From positions 3,720,001 through 3,784,000 of the forward strand of contig NW_020825289.1 in NCBI RefSeq assembly GCF_003286085.1: a stretch of DNA of 64,000 nucleotides, in the 5' to 3' direction. This document shows, piece after piece, positions 55,410-64,000 of the stretch. The number at the start of each line of letters is the position of its first letter. Position 1 is the first letter of the stretch. The notes under the pieces were generated by a model. The model worked only from the letters and a program-made list of their open reading frames with translations, had not been told where the DNA came from and made no database searches. The translations under genes were made by a program, and so were the position numbers. The stretch is from Drosophila persimilis (taxonomy: Eukaryota > Arthropoda > Insecta > Diptera > Drosophilidae).

Positions 55410-57336
55410 ATGCTTAGGCTTAAAATATTGCTCAGAAATGTGGTATCAACGAACTTGCTCCGAACCCAGACACGTTTGCTTCACGTTGGCGAGGCGAATG
55501 TCTTGCCCAGCGAGGTGGACAAGCAATCGGCCGAATACAAGGTATAAGCAATTTGCGTATTTCAGGAAATATTCTATAGCCCGAGTTTTTGAATAGGACA
55601 ATGCCAGCGAGATGGGGAAGCTTGTCACAGAGCTGCGCAACCTCACTAGCCAAGTGCTGACGGGTGGCGGTCAAAAGGCCAATGATAGGCACACCTCACG
55701 CGGCAAGCTGTTGGCCAGGGAACGCATTAATTTACTTCTGGACAAGGGTTCGCCTTTCCTGGAACTTAGTGCTCTGGCTGGTCACGAACTGTACGGGGAG
55801 GAAGTGGTCAATTCTGGCGGGATAGTAACTGGAGTGGGCCGGGTCTGCGGGTAGGTCGTGCATCATACTATTGTCCCTCTAAATATGATTTGAGAACATT
55901 CTTTTAGCACTGAATGTGTTGTCGTGGCCAACGATGCTACTGTCAAGGGTGGCAGCTACTACCCCATAACTGTGAAGAAGCATCTGCGTGCCCAAGAGGT
56001 TGCCCAGGAGAATAGACTGCCGTGCATTTATCTTGTGGACTCCGGTGGTGCTAATCTGCCGCGCCAGGCCGAGGTTTTCCCCGACAAACTGCATTTTGGG
56101 CGCATATTTTACAACCAGGCAAACATGTCAGGCCAAGGCATTCCCCAAATTGCCGTTGTCATGGGAAGCTGTACGGCCGGAGGAGCCTATGTCCCAGCCA
56201 TGGCGGATGAGAGCATTATTGTGAAGAAACAAGGAACCATTTTCCTGGCTGGTCCCCCATTGGTGAAAGCTGCGACCGGAGAGGAAGTTTCCGCCGAAGA
56301 TCTGGGCGGTGCTGATCTCCACTGCAAAACTTCGGGTGTCACGGACCACTATGCTGTCGACGACGAGCACGCTCTGTACTTGGCCCGCCAGATCGTTAGC
56401 AACCTGAATCTGCCCGCCACGAACTCATATAACGACCAGCTGCTGCACTCCAGTCAAGCGAACTTCAAGAAAGACAACACTTATGTTCCTGCTGCAGTAG
56501 AAGAGCCGCGCTATGATCCCCTCGAGCTATACGGCATTGTGGGACCTAATCTTACCAAAAGCTTCGATGTCCGCGAGGTAATTGCCCGAATCGTGGATGG
56601 CAGTCGCTTCACCGAGTTCAAGAAACTTTTCGGCGAGACTTTGGTCTGTGGTTTTGCGAAGCTCTATGGGCACAGGGTAGGAATTGTCGGCAACAATGGT
56701 GTCCTCTTCTCGGATAGTGCTCTCAAGGGCGCCCATTTCATTCAGCTCTGTGCACAGCGCAAGATTCCTTTGGTCTTCCTGCAGAACATAACAGGTGAGC
56801 TAGCACCGCCACTTGGCTGACTACTCCTTTCATCCGACTGAATGCTCTTCACTTTGCTAGGTTTCATGGTTGGGCGCGATGCCGAGGCTAATGGAATTGC
56901 CAAAAATGGAGCTAAGATGGTTACAGCTGTTGCATGTGCAAACGTCCCCAAGTTTACAGTGATAATTGGTGGGTCGTACGGTGCTGGAAACTACGGGATG
57001 TGCGGACGGGCCTATTCGCCGAGATTCCTCTACATGTGGCCTAATTCGCGCATCTCTGTGATGGGAGGCACTCAGGCAGCCAATGTATTGGCCCAAATCA
57101 CTCAAGATCAGCGGAAGCGAGCCGGCAAAGAGTTCACCGAGGAAGAGGCCCAGAAACTAAAGGCTCCCATTGTGGAAATGTTCGAGGCAGAGGGCTCACC
57201 GTACTACAGTACCGCTCGTTTGTGGGACGACGGCATCATAGACCCGGCCAATACACGGCAAGTGCTGGGCCTGAGCCTAAAGGCAGCCCTCAACAATGCT
57301 GGACACGACACGAAGTTTGGCGTTTTCCGCATGTAA
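55410..57336 (+). CDS. Mccc2: Methylcrotonoyl-CoA carboxylase beta subunit (mitochondrial), 4 exons, 582 aa
   Basis: This is the carboxyltransferase subunit of the biotin-dependent enzyme that carboxylates 3-methylcrotonyl-CoA in leucine breakdown. Exons are 55410-55541, 55597-55850, 55908-56794 and 56861-57336. The first exon encodes a basic, Leu-rich mitochondrial targeting sequence ([20 protein letters not shown]). Exon 2 has [19 protein letters not shown], the start of the carboxyltransferase N-domain. Exon 3 has [37 protein letters not shown] and [18 protein letters not shown]. Exon 4 carries the C-domain ([32 protein letters not shown]). The length and motif set fit MCCC2 (human 563 aa) rather than propionyl-CoA carboxylase. 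The only Met before the targeting peptide is the chosen start. A poly(A) signal AATAAA lies at 57502-57507. D. melanogaster counterpart: CG3267. Confidence 0.94.
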
Positions 57337-57501
57337 ATTTGATTCGCATGCGGGTGTAATTAACACTGGGATATGTGCATTTATAGACATTTAATGTCCT
57401 GCCACTATATTGAAACTGTTGCATTTATTAGTGTTAAGTGAATTGTTGTTGTTTCTGTAAAGGTCCATGGAGTATCTATTTTTGAAATGAATTTTAGCTA
57501 A

Positions 57502-57507
57502 AATAAA
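57502..57507 (+). terminator. Poly(A) signal of Mccc2
   Basis: AATAAA 166 bp after the TAA stop, in an AT-rich context. Confidence 0.6.
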
Positions 57508-57539
57508 TATTTTTAAATTAAACGACCTGAACAATGGAA

Positions 57540-60500
57540 TGGGAAATAATTTGTTCTATAACTCGTATTTTTTTATTCGGATAAACTGCGGACTCGGATG
57601 CAAATGTTCAAATTACCCGCAACGTGCAAGTAAAATTATGTAGACAGGTGTCTCTGTGAAAATTTCATCCCCCTGTAGTTGACATGTATCAAAAATCATC
57701 CCTGTGTAGTTGCCAGTAGCAAGCAAATTCAATTTTGTCAAACTCACTTTTTAAGCATATTTTATCAAACAGTGAAGCAAAAGAAGTACTTAAAATCAGC
57801 TAATCTTGTAGAAAATTGATTAATTTATGGGATAAAATTATATTTTCTGTCCTGAAGGTGCTAGCTACCTAGAAATACTAAGCCGAATATCAAAATCGAG
57901 GAATGTCATTTTCGATCATGAACAAAAAAGGAGGATTTTCATGATTTCCAACACTAGTCAAATCTAAAAAGCAAAGCGGCTCGTCTCGGTTTGTCACAGG
58001 GCAAATTTTTCGCATTTCATGTTAAAACACAAGTCTAAATAAAACTAAAAGTATCATCGAGCATTAGTTCTAACTAAAACTCGTTAATAACTATAAAGGT
58101 GAGTGGACTATTTGCCGGAACGAAGTGTGACTGTGTGTGGGCTTGGTTTCATCTGTGTGTGCGTGCTGGTAAATGTTGCGGCTATTTTGCCTGTTTTTGC
58201 ACAAAAAACTTGAAAATGGCAAAATCTAGAAGTAGCGTCAGCAAAAAAGAAAGTTCATCGGAGAGTGGCGGAGTGTATGTGGCGATTTTAAAATAACTTT
58301 GCCGAAAACTTCAAGTGCACTCTTGAGTCGGTCGCGTGCAGGGAAAGGGGAAAATATCTGTACATTGTGGAAGAGAATCTGGTGCATTGGTGTGCGTGTG
58401 TTGTATATTTAAATGTCGCCTGCTGCTGCCGCTGCTGCTGATACCGTTCTCTGTTCCCGGTTCCCTGTTCCCTCCTCCAAAAATAAATTATTTTCGTGAG
58501 TGCGGCGTCCTTGTATGTGTGCGTGTATGTCTGCTGGCGAGCCTGCTGCTGCTTACTTGAAACAGCGTCAGCGGAGGCCGCAAAAATTCCATTGCAGTGG
58601 CTAATCTGCCTCGTCACTTTCCCCGCCCTTCCGAAAGAGCAGACCATATTTTCCTATGCTCATTCAGGTTTCAGGTGTTGATTGTGTTTTCCGCTTTGGC
58701 TTCCACTACCATGACGTCATTGCATGTTTCAACTCTTATATGGTCTATGTGTCAAGCCCCCGCAGTCGTTAAGTGGTAAAATGTGTGTTTGTGTGTGTCC
58801 CTCTGTGCGTGTTTGTGTGGGTCCAGTTACCAACATTTCTTCGATTCTTTTAGATTGTGTTACTATTTGTATTGGATAAAATAAAACACTGGCGACCCCG
58901 ACGACGCCGACGCAGCTCTTTCGGTGGCTGTTGGCTCTTCTTGCCGCTTCTCGGCTTCCATTAGGTTTCTCCACTTACACACGCACTCGTCTGTGTCTTC
59001 GGGCGGTTTTTGCTCGTATTATTCGCATATTTATTTTCTGTTTTTGACACACTTCCACACTCGCTTTCTTCCCCGGGGAGATTGTCTCATATTATCAATA
59101 CGAATATGGAGGATTAACGAGCATTAACGAACATATGATCAGTTGTTTCTCTCTCCCCGCCCCCCCTTAAAAGTGGTTTACATTTATGGCTCTCCTATTC
59201 GGCGCTTGTTCTGCCTAATTGGCGCGGAAACAACTTCCGCTGTAGCCCCGCCAGCACGCCCACACCCAGCGTAGCCGCCATGGAATCGACAGCCATAACA
59301 AAGCACAATCCCCAACTTGTTGTATTTGGGGCATGGCTATTGTGGCTGCCCCTGTAGGCTGCTGCTGCCGCTGGGGCACACTTAAATCAATAAACCAGGA
59401 ACAAATCGCTCGCATTTGAATTGAAGTTCCGCCCTTTCGGGTCAATGCACTTTAGGCACACACACAGACACACAATAGCAAAGTGAGAAGGTAGCGTGGA
59501 AAGTCTCCCCAACGCGCACACACACACACACACTCGGGAAATGAGTCGGATATTTATAGGCTGGCTCCCAAATGCCGGCTAATTCTTTATCAGCTTCGTG
59601 GCTGCTGTGGCCCACGTTTCTATGTTGGCTCGTTGGCCAAGTTGACATTGATAATGCCAATGACGAAGACCGGCAGACGGACAGACCACCAGAAAGGCAG
59701 CCAGTCAATCCGGACGGCCGACCCAGCCCATGAGTAATCTTCATCTCCAAGAAAGCAGTGACTGAGACGTCAGCATCGGCAGCGAAGCGTTGACAACGCA
59801 GCTCCGTCGCTCAGCCGCAGGCCTCAGACCCCAGACCCCAGACCCCAGACCCAGGCCCAGGCCCAGCCACAGTGCAAGTTCATTGTTCGCGCGCTCCAGT
59901 GCTGCTGCCTGCCTCTGAGCGTTCTTAGTTTCCATTTCTCCTGATTGCATTTAATGCTCGCGTAAGTTTCGAGACTCGAACGAAGCGACACACGAGAATC
60001 ATCTAGAGGGTTTAATGCCTTCTTAATCGCCAGATTTTAATAATAGAAGTTCAAAACGTAGAGAAAACAAATAAAATAGATCGTAGAGCTATGCGAAATT
60101 CGAACAACTCGATTCGATTTAGGGGCGGAAGAAAAATATACTCCATTGCGAGTAAGTGCCTACGAGACGGCCTCTTCTATGCTCTCATAAGTTTTCAAGA
60201 ACGGCAAGGGACTTCAAGATTCATGCCTAGTTGAGTTTGATCATAGGATATGTATGCACTGCACCGCTCTTGTACTATTGAAGGGTTTTGTCTTTTTGTA
60301 GGCGTGTATACATTCGCCTACTCCTTGATCTGTATTGAATCATTTCCAGTTGTAAAAATGATATTGTTGAAATTTTTTTGAGCATCAGAGCAGGCACTTT
60401 CCAATAGCTCTTTCCAAGGTGGAATAGTCAAAATGTATTATAGCATTTGAACACAGCTGTGATAGATACAAAAATTTTAAAAGTGGTTCCGGAAAATACG

Positions 60501-60949
60501 ATAATTGGCAGAGAGAGAGACTTTTCCAGCCGAACAATCGAACCGAACTTCAGTCTAATAACTCAAATAAAGTGGCAAAGCAACTTTCATATCATCATTT
60601 GCCAAGTAAGAAACAAGAAACACAAATTCTACAAATTCATGGGGCGAGTGGTGCAACGGTAATCATTTTCTGGCTGCCGCTGGCCTGGTCCGCGGATCAT
60701 TATCATTATCGTGATCTTGATATTGAACACGCACATGGGCAATGCTTGAATGCATCCCCGTAGCCAAAACAATTATTAGCAACCGGGTAATTAAAAGTTG
60801 TTCATTCGCTTGGTGGGGGGAGGGGCGGCCTACACCCACACACAGGCCACACGGGCCACAGAGGCCTCGGGGTATTGATGGAGATGTGCCTTATATGCAG
60901 AGCTCACATACCATTAAGCAACTAATTCCAGATCTTTGTTTCATTTCAG
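57540..60949 (+). other. Eb1 upstream region: probable 5' UTR exon and long first intron
   Basis: CTATAAAG/gtgagtgg ending at 58098 is a strong donor preceded by about 130 bp of AT-rich sequence, a likely non-coding first exon of Eb1. The acceptor tgtttcatttcag at 60949 starts the exon that carries the ATG, so the intron is about 2.85 kb. A short CAGACCC repeat lies at 59826-59866 and an AC run at about 59515-59533. No other gene was recognised. Confidence 0.55.
59826..59866. repeat. CAGACCC / CAGGCC tandem repeat
   Basis: Four CAGACCC(C) units are followed by three CAGGCC(C) units in the Eb1 first intron. Confidence 0.8.
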
Positions 60950-60987
60950 TATCGCTCAAGAAAAAGTACGAGAATCAACAGCGCAAT

Positions 60988-63685
60988 ATGGCCGTTAACG
61001 TGTACTCTACAAATGTGACTTCAGAAAACCTATCGCGCCACGACATGCTCGCCTGGGTGAACGATTGCCTCCAGTCGCAGTTCTCCAAAATCGAAGAGCT
61101 CTGCACGGGTAAGTGCCCATGAAGCTGAGATGATGAAGTCATCTGGGAACTAGTAATTAAAAAATGATACCTTTTTAGGTGCCGCATATTGTCAGTTCAT
61201 GGACATGCTGTTCCCCAATTCAGTGCCCGTCAAGCGTGTCAAATTCCGCACCAATCTGGAGCATGAATACATACAGAATTTTAAAATACTGCAGGCTGGC
61301 TTCAAAAAGATGTCTGTGGATAAGGTAGGGATCGAGACTGATATCTCGACATTAAAATCGACATCGATTAAGTTGTACATTTTCTTTGAGAGTTTTGATT
61401 TGATTAATGCACATCCACACGATACACGACACCCAACACCTGACACACGTACCACGGCACCTTCGCACTCTTCTTTGCGGAGGGGTGTGGGGACACGGAC
61501 AATTGATATTGATATTGAGAACAGTGTAAGCCCCCCATAACGGCACTGCCGGATCTGGCGCTGACACGTTATGCGCGGCTTTCGACTGTCTGACAACAAC
61601 AACACTACAACAACTACTTGAATGTCGTAACTAACTGCCGTTTCCGTTGCAAATCAACAACCTCCTCAACCCAAACAACAGATCATACCAGTTGATAAAC
61701 TTGTAAAGGGACGTTTTCAAGACAATTTCGAGTTTTTGCAATGGTTTAAAAAGTTTTTCGATGCCAATTACGATGGACGCGAGTATGAGCCCCTGCAGCA
61801 GCGCGGCGGCGTCCAAATCGGCAACGGCAAGGGATCGGGCGGTGCCATCATCAGCAACGGAGGCAGCGGCGTGGGCAGCGTCCACAACGATATCCACATG
61901 ATGCATCGTAAGGGAGCTCAGGCACCCCAGCCCAAACGCCTGGCGCCGAGCGTCCCTGCTAATGAACCGGGTATGGACTTGTGCGGCTTGCGGATTGCGT
62001 GTAGCAACGAATTTCTTTTGGTGTTGGTCATCGACTATTTGTTTATCCAAGTTACATTCAAGTTCCAAGATGCGAGCGAACGTGAAGCACGTGGCGACCA
62101 CCCACCAACCAAACACACCCGCCAACCCGCACACACCTACACACCCAAGCACAAGCACACACAGCACCCAGACGCATCCCAGCACCAAATACTCGAGTCC
62201 CAATCGGATGAACTGTTGTTGTCTTACATCCCACGCCACTATAAACCCGTACTAAACCCCAATAATCCCCCTCCCCATCACACTCGTAACATTGCGGACG
62301 GAAGAGGTCTTTGAACATTTGGCTTGCCAAAGAAACAACAACACCTGTTACTGTCGACGACATGTTTTTGATGTTCTCTCTGTGTAATGTCCAGGTTTTT
62401 CGTTGGTTTTGTGTTTGTGTCTCCCCTCCCCCATTTTGCATTGGGCTTTTCTCCACCACACACTCTCACCGCTCTCTGCATATTTCTTACACATTTTATT
62501 TTTAGATAATACCCATTGACAAATTGATAAAGGGTCGCTTCCAAGATAATTTCGAGTTTTTGCAATGGTTCAAAAAATTCTTCGATGCTAATTACGATGG
62601 CAGGGACTATGATGCTAGCGGAGTGCGCGAGGGCGCGCCGATGGGCTTCGGTTCGGGTGCAGTGAAGTCCCTGCCCGGCACGGGCAGCAGCGGCGTGGCC
62701 AGCTCTTACAGGCGTACCCCAGCGACAGCAACGCGCCCGACAACGACAGCAACAGCAAAGCCCAGTATGTTGTTTTTGGTTTGGTTCCCTCTCTATCTTC
62801 TCTATCCCAGTATTTACATAGCTCTATATTCTAAGTTCCAATTTACCCCCCACTCAATGGTCAGACATTTGTGCATACTTTCGTCAATGTAGATCATACT
62901 CCCTTCCGCCTCACATTCCTCATATTGTCGTAGTTTAACAAAACTGAATGCACATTTCCAAAGTGATTCCAAACGATAAACACACACACATAAAAGACGA
63001 AACGCTCTCGCGTTTCGAACGTGCTTCACGTTTGTTAAATCTGTCTCGAAAGGAAATACGTTGCCTGCCCACGTGATTGCGGCTGGTTATTCGGTGGTCG
63101 TTGTTAAATATTAATATTGACTTTTGTATCGCCCATTTAAGCAGTCTCCAAGGTTCTGCCGCGCACGAGCAGTACAGTGTCTCATAGCAGAGTGGCTACC
63201 GCCACCAATATCACAGGAACAGTGAAGAAGATCGATGCGAGCAATGCCGTCAGTACTCAGCAAATCGACGAGCTATCCAGCCAGGTAGCTACAGCTACAG
63301 CATTTTTCCCAGCGATTGCATTCATCACAATTCTTTTCTCATCAGGTCATGGAAATGCGCATAAACCTGGAAGGTTTGGAGAAAGAACGCGACTTTTACT
63401 TCTCAAAATTGCGCGATATTGAAATACTGTATGACTCGTGACCCGTTCCCAATGAGATCCCTTCTAACTATCTAATCCAATCTTGCAGTTGCCAGGAGGC
63501 CGAGGAAGGGGTGACCACTCCGTTGGTGCAAAAGATATTGGACATACTCTATGCGACTGAGGTACCATCTGCCCCAGCAAATTTATTATGTAAGTTTTAA
63601 TGTTCTTTTTTTGTGTGTATGTTTGGACTTCTAGGATGGTTTTGCGCCTCCAGACGATGCACCACCAGAAGATGAGGAGTATTAG
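60988..63685 (+). CDS. Eb1: EB1 microtubule plus-end-tracking protein, with alternative exon 3A/3B
   Basis: This is an end-binding protein with an N-terminal calponin-homology domain for microtubule ends and a C-terminal coiled coil/EBH domain that recruits other +TIPs. Exons are 60988-61108, 61179-61324, then either 3A 61682-61970 or 3B 62506-62764, then 63142-63284, 63346-63428, 63489-63561 and 63635-63685. With 3B the protein is 291 aa; with 3A it is 301 aa. The CH domain starts [20 protein letters not shown] and contains [20 protein letters not shown]. Both versions of exon 3 supply [20 protein letters not shown], the last CH helices, then diverge in the linker. The C-terminus has [20 protein letters not shown] and ends PPEDEEY, the EEY motif bound by CAP-Gly domains. 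Start codon context and length agree with the family. The final exon is just 17 codons. Confidence 0.95.
61682..61970 (+). CDS. Eb1: Eb1 alternative exon 3A
   Basis: 289 nt, entering in phase 0 and leaving in phase 1 (CCG G/gtatgg), exactly as exon 3B does. It encodes [20 protein letters not shown], the end of the CH domain, then [11 protein letters not shown] and a Gly/Ser-rich linker with [11 protein letters not shown] and [16 protein letters not shown]. Joining 3A to 3B would leave phase 1 against phase 0 and break the frame, so only one can be used. The acceptor cccaaacaacag has a weak pyrimidine tract. Confidence 0.83.
62506..62764 (+). CDS. Eb1: Eb1 alternative exon 3B (canonical)
   Basis: 259 nt, acceptor cattttatttttag, donor CCC A/gtatgt. 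It encodes [20 protein letters not shown] and the linker [19 protein letters not shown], followed by [16 protein letters not shown] and a Thr/Ala/Pro-rich end. The resulting 291-residue protein matches the usual fly EB1 length, so this is taken as the major form. Confidence 0.88.
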
Positions 63686-64000
63686 GAGTTATTTAAAACG
63701 AAACAGCCCACGACACACCACATCAACGTCTGCAAACATTTTCAAACCAGCATGAGGATAAGCAAGAGATAGACACACACGTGTTGTATGAAACATAATA
63801 ACCCAAGTAATGGCCACATAACAAGGATACGCGCGAACAAACAGCCACTAAACTCGTCAACTCCCCAGCAGCAAATCCCCTGAACATTTCCAAACATTTG
63901 CCTTTATTTTTTGATTCGAATTTGATGCTGCTCCACTGCTCAATTATTCTAAAATCGTGCCTAAGCTGGATCCAAACAAAAACAAATTCTACATTAGTCA

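Overview
The window is nuclear DNA from a Drosophila-type fly. The evidence is small GT-AG introns (57-70 bp) and eight recognisable insect genes in an order I associate with polytene region 42C of D. melanogaster (Muller element C). The abundant TACATA and ATATACCG repeats would suit an obscura-group species, but that is a weak inference. All gene symbols come from recognising proteins and gene order, not from a database search.

Layout, left to right. 113-847 (+): the 3' exons of Rab2, whose first exon lies outside the window. 3263-6945 (-): an SLC16-type monocarboxylate transporter (probably chk/chaski), whose non-coding 5' exons seem to reach a Motif 6/Motif 1 promoter near 18.33 kb. 18.3-24.1 kb: a transposable-element graveyard with a hAT MITE bearing an 8-bp target duplication, a LINE relic, a second LINE 3' fragment, and a probable P-superfamily transposase relic that this fragment interrupts. 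24567-25870 and 26292-27294 (-): two tandem ZIP zinc-transporter paralogues with identical two-exon structure. 28556-48686 (-): a 29-exon gene, the l(2)01289 orthologue, encoding a secreted or membrane-anchored protein of 15 tandem thioredoxin-fold modules. 51725-54743 (+): phtf. 55410-57336 (+): the methylcrotonoyl-CoA carboxylase beta subunit. 60988-63685 (+): Eb1, with a duplicated and apparently mutually exclusive exon.

The most interesting system is l(2)01289. Only seven of the 15 modules keep the CxxC redox motif. Nearly all introns are phase 1 and fall at the same two or three places in the module. Several symmetrical cassette exons (a very acidic one, a Lys/Ala/Gly-rich one and an Ala-rich one) can be spliced in without changing frame. 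It looks like a splice-programmable polymer of active and inactive thioredoxin folds, with an optional calsequestrin-like acidic stretch.

The genes do not form an operon and do not share one pathway. Neighbouring pairs are head-to-tail or convergent. Rab2 and the transporter converge at 0.85-3.26 kb, and l(2)01289 and phtf diverge across about 3 kb.
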